A stretch of DNA of 64,000 nucleotides from SHZI01 sp964417725. GTDB lineage: Bacteria > Pseudomonadota > Gammaproteobacteria > Steroidobacterales > GCA-2729495. The first letter of the stretch is position 1. The number at the start of each line of letters is the position of its first letter. The stretch is taken from positions 70,335 to 134,334 of the forward strand of contig CAYQIV010000005.1 of the NCBI GenBank assembly GCA_964417725.1, given 5' to 3'. Shown piece by piece: positions 7,959-16,671 of the stretch. A program made the position numbers and the translations under genes. Below the pieces are notes generated by a model that was not told the origin of the DNA, made no database searches, and was given only the letters and a program-made list of their open reading frames with translations.

Positions 7959-8852
7959 ATGAGTCAATTCGAACAGCAGAAGAACAAGTTCCGCAGCCAG
8001 AACGGCTTCATCGCCGCGCTCGACCAGAGCGGCGGCAGCACGCCCAAGGCGCTGCGGCTCTACGGCATCGCCGAGGACAGCTGGTCGGGCGAGGCACAGA
8101 TGTACGACCTGGTGCACGCCATGCGCACGCGCATCATCACCAGCCCCGCATTCGACGGCAGGCGGATCCTCGCGGCGATCCTCTTCGAGAACACCATGGA
8201 CCGCGACATCGAGGGCCGGCCGACCGCCGACTACCTGTGGAACGTCAAGAACGTCGTACCGATCCTCAAGGTCGACAAGGGGCTCGCCGCCGAAGCCAAC
8301 GGCGTGCAGCTCATGAAGCCCATGCCCGATCTCGACGCATTGCTGGCCCGCGCCAGGGCCAAGGGCATCTTCGGCACCAAGATGCGTTCGGTCATCAAGC
8401 AGGCCGACCCGGCGGGCATCGAGGCGATCGTCGACCAGCAGTTCGAGGTCGGCCGTCAGATCATCGCCGCGGGCCTCGTGCCGATCATCGAGCCCGAAGT
8501 GGACATCCACTGCCCCGACAAGGCCAGGGCCGAGGCCCTGCTCGAGGCCGCGATCCTCGCCCGGCTCGACCGGCTTCCCGAAGGCCAGCTGGTGATGCTC
8601 AAGCTGACACTGCCCGAGGAAGACAACCTCTACGCCGAGTGCATCCGCCACCCTCGGGTGCTGAAGGTCGTGGCCCTGTCCGGGGGCTATTCGCGCGATG
8701 AGGCCAACGCGCGCCTCGCACGCCAGCACGGCATGGTCGCGAGCTTCTCGCGGGCATTGACCGAGGGCCTCGCCGCACAACAATCCGATGCCGAATTCAA
8801 CGCTGCCCTCGACGCCGCCATCGAAAGCATCTTTCGCGCCTCCGGCACCTGA
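7959..8852 (+). CDS. fructose-bisphosphate aldolase, class I
   Basis: Glycolytic/gluconeogenic aldolase that interconverts fructose 1,6-bisphosphate with glyceraldehyde 3-phosphate and dihydroxyacetone phosphate through a Schiff base, without metal. The 297 residues align along their whole length with the short bacterial class I aldolases known from Staphylococcus: GFIAALDQSGGSTPKAL near the N-terminus, FLKVDKGL-like LKVDKGLAAEANGVQLMKP, then IFGTKMRS, LVPIIEPEV, LVMLKLTLPEE (probable Schiff-base lysine) and VVALSGGYSRDEAN. The start ATG is at 7959; a longer frame from 7941 is possible but adds residues foreign to the family. It appears monocistronic. A small hairpin (8843-8865) overlaps the stop but lacks a T-run. 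Confidence 0.95.
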   Translation: MSQFEQQKNKFRSQNGFIAALDQSGGSTPKALRLYGIAEDSWSGEAQMYDLVHAMRTRIITSPAFDGRRILAAILFENTMDRDIEGRPTADYLWNVKNVVPILKVDKGLAAEANGVQLMKPMPDLDALLARARAKGIFGTKMRSVIKQADPAGIEAIVDQQFEVGRQIIAAGLVPIIEPEVDIHCPDKARAEALLEAAILARLDRLPEGQLVMLKLTLPEEDNLYAECIRHPRVLKVVALSGGYSRDEANARLARQHGMVASFSRALTEGLAAQQSDAEFNAALDAAIESIFRASGT

Positions 8853-9007
8853 CCCCCGGGTGCCGGGCGGAGGGCGTCAGCGGTCGACGGGGAAGTCGCG
8901 GTAAAGCCGCTCTGGATCCAGCCGGGTCGGTCGGCCGCCGTCACCGCCGGGCGCACGGCACGCGCCAGGGGCTGGCGCGGCGGATGGCCTCGACAGCCCG
9001 CCCTCGC

Positions 9008-9796
9008 TCAGGCGGCCTTGCCCAGCGGCTGCGGCAGGGGTTCTCGCGCGTCGAGCAGGGCCACCTGTCGTGCCCAGTCGATGAGTTCCATGCGGCCGTC
9101 GAGGTGCTCGACGACGGCCGTGCAGTTCTCGACCCAGTCGCCGGTGTTGAGATACTCGATGCCCTCGACCCGCACCTGTTCCGGTTGGTGGATGTGGCCG
9201 CAGACCACGCCATCGACCGCACAGCCCCGCGCGGTGTGCACCACCGTGTCGCGGAATTGCGCCATGTACTGGCGCGCGCTGCCGAAGCGGTGCTTGAGCC
9301 GGCTGGCGAAGGGCCAGTAGGGATAGCCGAGGCGCTGACGCGCGCGATTGAGGCGCGAATTCATGCGGATGATGAAGCGGTAGGCGAACGCGCCAAGGCG
9401 CGCCAGGCCGGTGCCGCAGGCGAGCAGGCCGTCGAATTCATCGCCGTGGAGGAGCAGGTAGCGCCGGTGCGCCGCACCATCGTGAATGACGAAGCGCCGG
9501 ATCTCGATGCCGGCCAGGGTGCGTCCGCAGTGGGCGCGGAAGCGTGCATCGTGGTTGCCCGGAATGTAGACCACGCGACCGCCCTGGCGGGCGAGGCCGA
9601 GCACCGTGCGCAGCACATCGGTGTGCGCCGGGGCCCACCAGGGCTTTCTCGCCATGCTTTCGAGGTCGATGATGTCGCCGATCAAGAACAGGTTCTGCGT
9701 GCGCACATGGCGCAGAAAGCGCAGCAAAAGCTCGGCGTGGCAGCCGGGGTTGCCGAGGTGGATGTCGGAGAGAAATACGCTTCGTACCCGCATCAT
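9008..9796 (-). CDS. LpxH-like metallophosphoesterase (UDP-2,3-diacylglucosamine diphosphatase family)
   Basis: Calcineurin-type phosphoesterase of about 262 residues related to LpxH/LpxI-type UDP-2,3-diacylglucosamine diphosphatases of lipid A synthesis. Metal-site motifs are complete: LSDIHLG near residue 9, IGDIIDLE, IPGNHDARFR, LLHGDEFD and VCGHIHQPE. The membrane-peripheral insertion between the last two motifs has the basic amphipathic character seen in the family. The longer relatives of this type, often adjacent to or fused with glycosyltransferase systems, are not always true LpxH, so I do not assign the gene symbol. The start lies at one of two adjacent ATGs, 9796 or 9793. The gene converges on the aldolase gene. 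Confidence 0.85.
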   Translation of the reverse strand: MMRVRSVFLSDIHLGNPGCHAELLLRFLRHVRTQNLFLIGDIIDLESMARKPWWAPAHTDVLRTVLGLARQGGRVVYIPGNHDARFRAHCGRTLAGIEIRRFVIHDGAAHRRYLLLHGDEFDGLLACGTGLARLGAFAYRFIIRMNSRLNRARQRLGYPYWPFASRLKHRFGSARQYMAQFRDTVVHTARGCAVDGVVCGHIHQPEQVRVEGIEYLNTGDWVENCTAVVEHLDGRMELIDWARQVALLDAREPLPQPLGKAA

Positions 9797-10037
9797 GCCC
9801 TGCACCGTGGCGAAGCCGGCTGACCGGCGTCGCGGCGTAACATGCCGCAGCCGCATGACAGGCGGGTGACAGCTGCGCGGCGATCACGGGTGCGGGTCGA
9901 ATTTCTCGACGTCGTTCACACTTTCGCCGCTTCTCCCCGAAGCCAACGGTGTCGTGGCGGACGGCTCGCGGCGCACCGGCCGGCGTGGCCTTGGGTTCAG
10001 GCCTGGCTTCGGCTTCCGGGGTGGGTTGCGCCGCCGG

Positions 10038-10901
10038 TCAGGCCAGCAGGTCGTCCTGCTCGCGGTCGCCAGCGGGATCGGCGAAGTGGAAGCCGGCGGC
10101 CTTGATCCTGGCGTTGGACACGCCCTTCGGACCCTTGACGACGCCGAGCCACGTGACCGGCTCGAGACCCTCGCGGGCACAGATGCGGTCGAAGAACTGC
10201 TGCTTGTCGTCGCTGATGTCATTGAAGAGGTTGTAGAGCCCGGACATCTGCCGGGCAATGGCGAAGTCCAGCGCCCGGACGACGTCATCGCGGTGGACGA
10301 GCATCGCGTCGGAGCGGCCGTCGAAGGGGATCTGCCGGCCGGCGATGTACCTGAGTTCGTTGCGGTGCTCACGTCCGGGGCCGTAGATGGTGCCCGTGCG
10401 GAAGTGGCAGACGCGGCGCTCCTGGTCGGCCAGCGCGGTGAGGCGCTGCTCGGTTTCGATGTAGACCTGTGCGGCCGGGGAGTTGGCATTGGGCGCGGTG
10501 TCTTCGGTGATCGGGCTGACACCGTGGGCATCGCCGTAGGCGTTGAGCGAACTGCAGAAGATGATCTGGCGCAAGGCGGGCGCGGAGTCGATGGCCGCAG
10601 CCACGCCCTCGGCGGTGCCGACGTAGGCGTCGCGGTAGGCAACCGGGTCCATGTAGGGCTTGCCGTCCTTGATACCCAGCCCGCCGGCCATCGTCAGCAG
10701 CAGGGCATCGGCATCGGCAAGGAGGCCGCGCATCTTTTCCGCGTCGCTGCCTTTCATGACGATGACCCGATCGGCCACTTCGGCGAGTTCGGCCACGCGC
10801 TCGGGCCGCGTGGTCGTGACGCTGACGACATGACCGTTGCGACGAAAATGACGGGCGGCAGCCAACCCCGTGTAGGCCGCACCGACGATGGCGATCTTCA
10901 T
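10038..10901 (-). CDS. NAD-dependent epimerase/dehydratase family protein
   Basis: Rossmann-fold protein of the extended short-chain dehydrogenase type, 287 residues. The nucleotide-binding start IAIVGAAYTGLAAARHF is immediately at the N-terminus, followed by TTTRPER (a basic residue after the second strand, which can favour NADP). The catalytic region has CSSLNAYGD and VYIETEQR. The usual Lys of the YxxxK pair is not evident, which places it among atypical members. DAMLVHRDDVVRAL and the C-terminal LYNLFND are standard for this family. The ATG at 10901 is preceded by a GGAGA ribosome-binding sequence. The substrate is unknown, and adjacent genes give no pathway hint. Confidence 0.8.
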   Translation of the reverse strand: MKIAIVGAAYTGLAAARHFRRNGHVVSVTTTRPERVAELAEVADRVIVMKGSDAEKMRGLLADADALLLTMAGGLGIKDGKPYMDPVAYRDAYVGTAEGVAAAIDSAPALRQIIFCSSLNAYGDAHGVSPITEDTAPNANSPAAQVYIETEQRLTALADQERRVCHFRTGTIYGPGREHRNELRYIAGRQIPFDGRSDAMLVHRDDVVRALDFAIARQMSGLYNLFNDISDDKQQFFDRICAREGLEPVTWLGVVKGPKGVSNARIKAAGFHFADPAGDREQDDLLA

Positions 10902-11012
10902 GTTCCGTCTCCCTGGCAATACGCACCGGCCTGGCGTGGCTGCGCCACCCGGACCGTGCGGGAATGACACCGCAGACCCGTCATCGGGCGCGGCCGGCCG
11001 GCCGGCCCGTCC

Positions 11013-11783
11013 TCACGGCGAACCAGCGGGGGGCAACGCAGGCGTAACGATGGCCTCGCGAATGCGCTGGCCGACGTCGTCGCCGACGACGCGGTAGACA
11101 CCTTTCCATGCCCGCGGATCGAGCGCATCGCTGTGCAGGAGCGCCATGTGCCGCGGGTCGCGCCCGGCCAGTGCGGCGGCCGTGGCCGCCGGGTAATCCA
11201 GCGTCCGCGACAGCGTCAGGCACTGGTCGAGGTATTCGATGAGGGCAGGCGACACGCGATCGAACTCGGCCTTGTCCGTGGGCCGGCCGGCGGCGATGCC
11301 CCAGGGCGACAGGTACACGGCGATGGCCGGGTTGGCGGGGGCCATCGCACAGACATTCTGGCGATCGGTGGTCGCTTTCCAGTAGGCCTTCGTCACGGGA
11401 CCATACACGGTGCGATACCAGTCGGGATGATCGACCGGGTCCAGCCGCGGGATGATGTCAGCATTGTAGACGCAGGCGTCCGGGGCAAATTGCACGACCT
11501 GTGCGTGGAAGTGCGGCACGGCCGATGCCGGGCGGGCAAACAGGAACACCAGATTCGTGTCGACCGGGTCGCTGTGCAGGCGGAAGTGGATCAGCCGGTC
11601 GAGCCGGCCGTCACCCTCGGCCACCCACAGGCGGAAGGCGCCGGCCGGGGCACCGCTGGCCACGTTCGTCAGGCGCATCAACGGCTCGCCGGCCTGCGAC
11701 TGCCGCTCCCGGAACGGCGATGCCGCCAGCACCCGCTCAACCAGCAGGGTGCTGAATGCCAGTCCGAATGCGGTTTCAGTCAT
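11013..11783 (-). CDS. protein resembling red chlorophyll catabolite reductase / ferredoxin-dependent bilin reductases
   Basis: A soluble protein of about 256 residues with no signal peptide or membrane segment. The central part (residues 90-123) contains PHF, then a QFAPDACVYNADIIPRLD stretch, then HPDWY. From memory this arrangement closely resembles the PHF...D(L)LPRxD...HPDY region of plant red chlorophyll catabolite reductase, a ferredoxin-dependent reductase of open-chain tetrapyrroles. A conserved acidic residue (Asp109) corresponds to the region around the bilin site. The remainder is too divergent for me to align. The start could be the GTG at 11795 or the ATG at 11783; I chose the ATG. 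It could alternatively be an uncharacterised fold with a chance match. A SOUL haem-binding gene lies about 2 kb away. Confidence 0.5.
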   Translation of the reverse strand: MTETAFGLAFSTLLVERVLAASPFRERQSQAGEPLMRLTNVASGAPAGAFRLWVAEGDGRLDRLIHFRLHSDPVDTNLVFLFARPASAVPHFHAQVVQFAPDACVYNADIIPRLDPVDHPDWYRTVYGPVTKAYWKATTDRQNVCAMAPANPAIAVYLSPWGIAAGRPTDKAEFDRVSPALIEYLDQCLTLSRTLDYPAATAAALAGRDPRHMALLHSDALDPRAWKGVYRVVGDDVGQRIREAIVTPALPPAGSP

Positions 11784-12001
11784 GGGGCGGTACACATCAG
11801 CCGATGCACGGCGATTCTAGGCGCAGCCAACCGGCCGAACCCCCGTGCCACATCCCCTGTCCACCCTGCAGTTCCAGTGCCGGCGCCAACCGCCTGCGGG
11901 CCGAGCAGCCGCTGCGGCCACACGCCTCGCGGCCCATCGCCACGCCGCCGGGCATCCCGCACAAGCCGACAGGCCCGGCAACCCGGCGACCCGGCAGAAC
12001 G

Positions 12002-12628
12002 CTATGCCCTGGTACGGCGGCGGACACGCGGCATGGGCCAGAAACGCGGCAGGGCCTCGACGCGCTGCTGCCAGGCACGGACATGGGGATAGGGCCGTGT
12101 GTCGATATCGCCGTCGCCGGCAAGCATGACGTAGGGATAGCAGGCGATGTCGGCGATGGTGGCATGAGACAGCGCCAGCCATTCGCGCCCCGTCAGGTGC
12201 GCTTCCATGATGCCGAGGATGCGGTTGGCGATGCGCACGGCCTGGCCGTAGTTGTATGGCCAGTTGAGCAGCTTGATGCCGCGCGCATGCGCCAGCCCGT
12301 TCTGGATCTCGTTGGCCGCCACCGACAGCCAGCGCATGACATGCGCCAGCGCCAGCGGCTCGAGCGGCGCCCAGTCGTGGAGATCGCGGTTGCCATAGCG
12401 CGCGGCGAGGTAGAGCAGGATCGCGTGCGAATCGGTGAGGATCTCGTTGCCATCGACCAGCACCGGAATCTGGCCGAAGCGGTTGCGCGCGAGAAACTCC
12501 GTGCTGAGCTGCTCGTTGCGCTGGAGATCGACGACGCGCTTCTGGCAGGGCAGGTTGAGCAGCCGGAGCATGAGCTCGACCTTGTACGAATTCCCCGAGC
12601 CCGGACTGGTGAAAAGCGTCAGGTTCAT
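12002..12628 (-). CDS. glutathione S-transferase family protein
   Basis: Cytosolic glutathione transferase of 208 residues, the typical length. The thioredoxin-like N-terminal domain starts MNLTLFTSPGSGNSYKVE, with a Ser/Asn-rich active-site loop. It contains the glutathione-binding FGQIPVLVDG (cis-proline) and LTDSHAILLYLA (the conserved Glu/Asp-Ser pair replaced by DS). The helical C-terminal domain carries the ATIADIACYPY N-cap motif. Reaction: conjugation or glutathione-dependent isomerisation or reduction of an electrophile, substrate unknown. It is transcribed away from the LLM-family gene at 12797, and the 168-base gap between them probably holds divergent promoters. Confidence 0.92.
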   Translation of the reverse strand: MNLTLFTSPGSGNSYKVELMLRLLNLPCQKRVVDLQRNEQLSTEFLARNRFGQIPVLVDGNEILTDSHAILLYLAARYGNRDLHDWAPLEPLALAHVMRWLSVAANEIQNGLAHARGIKLLNWPYNYGQAVRIANRILGIMEAHLTGREWLALSHATIADIACYPYVMLAGDGDIDTRPYPHVRAWQQRVEALPRFWPMPRVRRRTRA

Positions 12629-12796
12629 TCGCCAGGCCTCTCGTCGCGCACCGGTCTGCTTCCCGAGGCGTATCTTGCGGGCAAACAGTCACTGGCGCCA
12701 TGCCATTTATCAACCTGTCACCAGCGGTTAAGCTGGGCACCCCGCCGCAGCCCGGTTGCGGCGGCCACCCGCCAGCTTTCCCGTGGAGAACGCCCG

Positions 12797-13837
12797 ATGC
12801 AGCTCGAGATCATCCTGGAACCGGACCTGACCACGGCCCAGGTCGCCGAAATCGCCGTCGCCGCCGAAAACCTCGGTTTCCGCGCGCTGTGGCATTCCAA
12901 CTATCACCACAACCCCGACGCCTTCGTCGCGCTGGTGCCGGCGGCGCTGGCGACGAAGAAGATCCTGCTCGGCGCGCTGGCGGTCAGCCCCTACGAGATG
13001 CACCCGCTGAAGATCGGCAATGCCCTGCTGACCCTCAACGAGATCAGCAACGGCCGGGCGATGGTCGCCATCGGCGGCGGCGGCTCGGTGATGGGCGCCA
13101 TCGGCATCAAGATGGACCCGAAGGCCCAGCGCATGCTGCGTGGCGTGCGCGAGGCGGTCGAGATCGTGCGCTGGATCGTCTCCGGCGAATTCTGCATGAA
13201 GTACGACGGCGAGCTGTTCAAGGTCACACGGCCCTTCAAGCATGTCTGGAGAAAAGCACCGACCGCACGCGTCCTGACCTGCTCGACCGGGCCGAAGATG
13301 CTCCAGCTCGCCGGGCGCATCGCCGACGGCACACAGATGAGCGACGTCACCCCCGAGAAGATCGACCACCACATGGCGCCGCTGCGCGCCGGACTGGCAC
13401 AGCGCGAAAAGCCCGCCGAGGATTTCCGCATCGGCAACTTCTGGGCATGGCACATCAAGGAAGACGTGGCCAAGTCGATGTACGAAGCGCGCCGCGAGCT
13501 GGTCTTCCGCGGCGAGCTGCTGCCGCCGAAGTACGACATGCTGCCCTACGTCAGCGAGGAAGAGCGCCAGGTCGTCATCGACAAATGGCAGAACTTCGCC
13601 AAGGCCTACTGGACACGCTCGGGCAAGATCGACGATGTCGACCCGTCGATCGTCGAGCGGCTCATCGCGGCCTGTTCGTCGGCCGGCGGCATCGACGCCA
13701 TCGATGCCCAGATCGAACGTTTCCGCACCTTCGAACGGGCCGGCCTCACCGAGCTGTCGGTGCGACTCTTCGACGAACCCATGGCCGGGCTGAAGATCCT
13801 CGCCGAACACGTCCTGCCGCATTTCGACAAGGCCTGA
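12797..13837 (+). CDS. luciferase-like monooxygenase (LLM) family flavin-dependent oxidoreductase
   Basis: A 346-residue TIM-barrel protein of the bacterial luciferase superfamily, which uses reduced FMN or coenzyme F420. The N-terminal strand and helix (IILEPDLTTAQVAEIAVAAENLGFRALWHSN), the IGGGGSVMGAIG segment and the REAVEIVRWIVSG helix are typical. The segment RVLTCSTGPKMLQLAGRIADG corresponds to the cofactor-phosphate region near residue 160. The start ATG at 12797 is preceded by GTGGAG. The choice of FMN or F420 cannot be decided here, and no F420 biosynthesis gene is in the window. The substrate is unknown. Confidence 0.88.
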   Translation: MQLEIILEPDLTTAQVAEIAVAAENLGFRALWHSNYHHNPDAFVALVPAALATKKILLGALAVSPYEMHPLKIGNALLTLNEISNGRAMVAIGGGGSVMGAIGIKMDPKAQRMLRGVREAVEIVRWIVSGEFCMKYDGELFKVTRPFKHVWRKAPTARVLTCSTGPKMLQLAGRIADGTQMSDVTPEKIDHHMAPLRAGLAQREKPAEDFRIGNFWAWHIKEDVAKSMYEARRELVFRGELLPPKYDMLPYVSEEERQVVIDKWQNFAKAYWTRSGKIDDVDPSIVERLIAACSSAGGIDAIDAQIERFRTFERAGLTELSVRLFDEPMAGLKILAEHVLPHFDKA

Positions 13838-13918
13838 CACAGCGGGCGGCAGGGTGCCGGCCACGCGCCCTGCCCGCCATCGTGCATCCGCTGGCGCGCG
13901 GTGGACGAAGAGTCCACC

Positions 13919-14623
13919 ATGGACACCATGCACGACACGACCGCCCGCCCTGCGGGCCACGCCCCCGGGGCCGCGCTGCTGGCCTCGGTGTTGCTGTTCG
14001 GCGGAGGACCAGCGATGGCCATCGAAGAACCCGCGTTCACCCTCGTCGAGGAAATCGGCGACATCGAAATCCGCCGCTATGCCCCCTATCTGGTCGCCGA
14101 GACCCTCGTCGAGGGCAAATCCTTCGACGATGCGGGCAACGAGGGGTTCAGGCGTTTGTTCCGCTACATCACCGGCGCCAATGGCGGTGAGCGCAAGATC
14201 GCCATGACGGCGCCGGTAAACCAGTCCCCCGGCGGCGACAAGATCGCCATGACCGCACCGGTGAACCAGTCGCCCCGCGGCGACAAGATCGCCATGACCG
14301 CACCGGTCGACCAGGCGGCGTCGGCGGACGGCTGGGCGGTGTCCTTCGTGGTGCCCTCGCGCTACGACGCCGACAGCGTGCCGCAGCCCACCGACCCGCG
14401 GGTCTACATCCGCGAGATCCCCGGCGATTTCGTCGCCGTGCGCCGCTATTCGGGCCTCTGGAGCGAGGCCCGTTTCGCGCGCGAACGCGAAGCACTGCTC
14501 GACGAGATCGAGGCGGCCGGCTACACCGTCACCGGCGATCCGCGCCTGGCCCGCTACGACGCCCCCTTCAAGCCCTGGTTTCTCCGTCGCAACGAGGTCA
14601 TCGTGCCGATCGCCCCGCGCTGA
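13919..14623 (+). CDS. SOUL family haem-binding protein, exported, with an internal tandem repeat
   Basis: SOUL/HBP proteins bind haem or other tetrapyrroles. This one has a signal peptide (about residues 1-34, ending GGGPAMA) and should act in the periplasm. The family region begins VEEIGDIEIRRYAPYLVAETLV. It continues with GFRRLFRYITGAN, the conserved KIAMTAPV motif, WAVSFVVPSRYDADSVPQP and VAVRRYSGLWSE. Oddly, the KIAMTAPV segment occurs three times in a row with a 15-residue period (residues 93-132), where relatives normally have one or two. ATG 13919 was chosen because it gives a normal signal peptide; a GTG at 13901 is in frame. Confidence 0.88.
   Translation: MDTMHDTTARPAGHAPGAALLASVLLFGGGPAMAIEEPAFTLVEEIGDIEIRRYAPYLVAETLVEGKSFDDAGNEGFRRLFRYITGANGGERKIAMTAPVNQSPGGDKIAMTAPVNQSPRGDKIAMTAPVDQAASADGWAVSFVVPSRYDADSVPQPTDPRVYIREIPGDFVAVRRYSGLWSEARFAREREALLDEIEAAGYTVTGDPRLARYDAPFKPWFLRRNEVIVPIAPR
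14195..14314 (+). repeat. 45-bp in-frame tandem repeat inside the SOUL gene
   Basis: Two complete 45-base units (14195-14239 and 14240-14284) and a 30-base partial third (14285-14314) each encode KIAMTAPV plus a short linker. The copies differ at only a few bases (for example acggcgccggta versus accgcaccggtg), which points to recent duplication or ongoing slippage. Because the unit is a multiple of three, the reading frame is kept. Confidence 0.95.
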
Positions 14624-14738
14624 GGGCAGACCCCGGCGGCGCAAGGTCACACCCCCGCCCGATCCTGGCAAACGGCGCCGCCGAAACCCTCGTTTGGCGA
14701 TACACTGCCGCGGTTCCCGTGCCTGACCGGAGACCCGC

Positions 14739-15899
14739 ATGACCGCCCAGTCCCCCGCCGATGCCCCGCGCGCCATCATTGCCGGCGTCCTGTTGAGTTG
14801 CATCGGCGTGCTGGCGGTGATGGTCGCCCCGGTACTGGTGAGCGTGCTGGTCGCCGGCGGCATGGACCCGCGTCAGGCCGGTCAGATCACCGCAGCGGAA
14901 CTGTTCGGCACGGCACTGGCCTGCATCACCGCGGCATTCTGGATCGCACGGCTCGACTGGCGCCTGGTGGCTTCGGGGGCCATCGTCGTGGTCATCGCCG
15001 GCAACGTGCTGTCGACCCTGCTGCACGGCTGGGGCGCACTGCTCGTCCTGCGCTTCGCCACCGGCTTTTTCGGCGAGGGCACGGCCTTTGCCATCGCCAT
15101 GAGCGTGCTCGGCACCAGCACCCTCAAGGAACGCAACTTCGCCTGGGCGATCGCCGCACAGGTCATCGTCGGCGTGCTGGCCTTCCAGCTCACCGCCTCC
15201 GGTGCGCGCTGGGGCGTGTCGGGCGTATTGCTGCCGGTGGCCGGTTTCGCCGCGCTGGCGCTGCTGGTGGTGCCCGGTGTGCCCCATGGCGCACATGTCA
15301 CGGCCGGCGGTCACGGCGGCGATGGCGGGCGCATGCCGCCGCTGGCTTTCGCCAGCCTCGCCGTGATGCTGGCGTGGTGCACCGGCCTCGGCGCGGTGTG
15401 GAACTTCATCGTCGCCATCGGCGTCAGCGCCGGCCTGGCGGAGATCAGCGTCGGCCAGGCGCTCGGCCTGTCGACCCTGATCGGCACCAGCGGCGCCCTG
15501 CTCGCCTCGTGGATGGCGACGCGCATCGACCGCCTCCCCGCGGTGATCGGCGCGCTGGTCGTCCAGGCGGTGATGATCACCCTGTTGCGCGGCGAGATGC
15601 CCTGGCTGCAGTTCACCGTGACGGCGGCCGTCTACCAGATCTTCTGGAACATGACCGGCCCCTACCTGATGGGCACCATCGCCCTCAGCGACACCAGCGG
15701 GCGGGCCAGCGTGCTGATCCCGGCCGCGCAGATCGGCGGCTTTTCGCTCGGTGGCTTCGTCGTCACGCTGTTCCTCGCGCCGGGCGGCGGCTACCTGCCG
15801 GCCAACGCCACGGCGCTGGTGTGCTTCGCCCTCGCTGCGGGTCTCTTCGTGCCGGTGGCACTGCGCCTGCGCCGCGCGCTGGCCGTTGCAGCCGCCTGA
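14739..15899 (+). CDS. major facilitator superfamily (MFS) transporter
   Basis: Inner-membrane protein of 386 residues with about twelve predicted hydrophobic helices, the normal MFS architecture. The first helices are AIIAGVLLSCIGVLAVMVAP and ELFGTALACITAAFWIA. A charged loop after helix 2 is followed by FATGFFGEGTAFAIAMSV, similar to the helix 4-5 motif of MFS drug or metabolite transporters. A hydrophilic central loop (about residues 185-205, His/Gly rich) separates the halves. The start ATG is preceded by GGAGACCCGC. The substrate is unknown. It stands alone, facing the PPOX-fold gene. Confidence 0.88.
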   Translation: MTAQSPADAPRAIIAGVLLSCIGVLAVMVAPVLVSVLVAGGMDPRQAGQITAAELFGTALACITAAFWIARLDWRLVASGAIVVVIAGNVLSTLLHGWGALLVLRFATGFFGEGTAFAIAMSVLGTSTLKERNFAWAIAAQVIVGVLAFQLTASGARWGVSGVLLPVAGFAALALLVVPGVPHGAHVTAGGHGGDGGRMPPLAFASLAVMLAWCTGLGAVWNFIVAIGVSAGLAEISVGQALGLSTLIGTSGALLASWMATRIDRLPAVIGALVVQAVMITLLRGEMPWLQFTVTAAVYQIFWNMTGPYLMGTIALSDTSGRASVLIPAAQIGGFSLGGFVVTLFLAPGGGYLPANATALVCFALAAGLFVPVALRLRRALAVAAA

Positions 15900-15906
15900 G
15901 CCCGCC

Positions 15907-16419
15907 TCAGCGGCGCCAGATCTGGCGCGGCGCGTAGCCTTCCTTGCGCAGGTAGTGTTCGGTCAGCACGATGCGCTCGGGGGCGAGCTTCATGAGCAGG
16001 CCGCGCGGCGGGCCGTCGAGCGGCCGGCCGATCTCGAACGATGACGCCGGCCATTTGAAGATCGACATGCCGTGGCGCCACTCGGGGGTGTCGACTTCCA
16101 GCAGCTCGGCCCGGCCGAAGAGCTGCACGCCCATCGTGCACGCCCAGCCGGCCATCGGGTTCATCACCGCGAAGCTGACCCGCGGGTCGCGCTGCATGGC
16201 CTTGAGCTTGGGGCTGTTCGGCTGGGGAAAGACGTAGACCGTCAGTTCGTCGGCATAGAACTCGACCGGGCTGCCGATCGGGCCATCGCGGCCGATGGTC
16301 GAGAGCACGCCGATGTTGGTCATCGTCAGGACCCGCCCGATGCGGTCCTCGAGGCGTTCGCGCGGCAGGGGGACGGTGGGCCAGTTTTCGGGCTCCAGCC
16401 AGGGGTGCGCTGCGCTCAT
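15907..16419 (-). CDS. pyridoxamine 5'-phosphate oxidase-like (PPOX) FMN-binding family protein
   Basis: A 170-residue split-barrel flavoprotein. Family features are LTMTNIGVLSTIGRDGPIGSPVEFYAD near residues 31-57, followed by VYVFPQPNSPKLKAMQRDPRVSFAVMNP, the typical strand-loop-helix around the flavin phosphate. Members include F420- or FMN-dependent reductases and haem-utilisation proteins, so the exact reaction is open. The start ATG at 16419 has an excellent GGAGGACCCC ribosome-binding site. An upstream extension to 16530 lacks one and is not family-like. The LLM-type gene at 12797 belongs to another superfamily that can also use F420, but no direct link is visible. Confidence 0.85.
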   Translation of the reverse strand: MSAAHPWLEPENWPTVPLPRERLEDRIGRVLTMTNIGVLSTIGRDGPIGSPVEFYADELTVYVFPQPNSPKLKAMQRDPRVSFAVMNPMAGWACTMGVQLFGRAELLEVDTPEWRHGMSIFKWPASSFEIGRPLDGPPRGLLMKLAPERIVLTEHYLRKEGYAPRQIWRR

Positions 16420-16671
16420 GGGGTCCTCCGCATCAGGGCCATCCTGCCGACGGGGCAGGCCCGGATTATGACGCCCGTCCGGGGGCGCGCGGTACGCGGC
16501 ATGGCGCCGCGCCGCGAGGTGGCCCGACACCCCCCATCCGGGCTCTTGACAGCCGCCGGGATTGGCCTATCTTTCGCGCCGAAAAGGGCCTGCTGATGCG
16601 CTTCGGCGCCGCTGCGGGCCTTGGCGCCACCCGCAACCACAAGTTCGACACGGCACACAGGATGACGTCAC

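Noticed and set aside
8843..8865. Hairpin overlapping the aldolase stop as an intrinsic terminator
   Set aside because: The stem is only seven bases and no T-run follows on either strand.
9884..10037. Minus-strand extension past the stop of the epimerase-like gene, ending in an acidic NDVEKFDPHP peptide
   Set aside because: It lies in a different frame from the epimerase, has no plausible start of its own and is Pro/Arg-rich low-complexity sequence.
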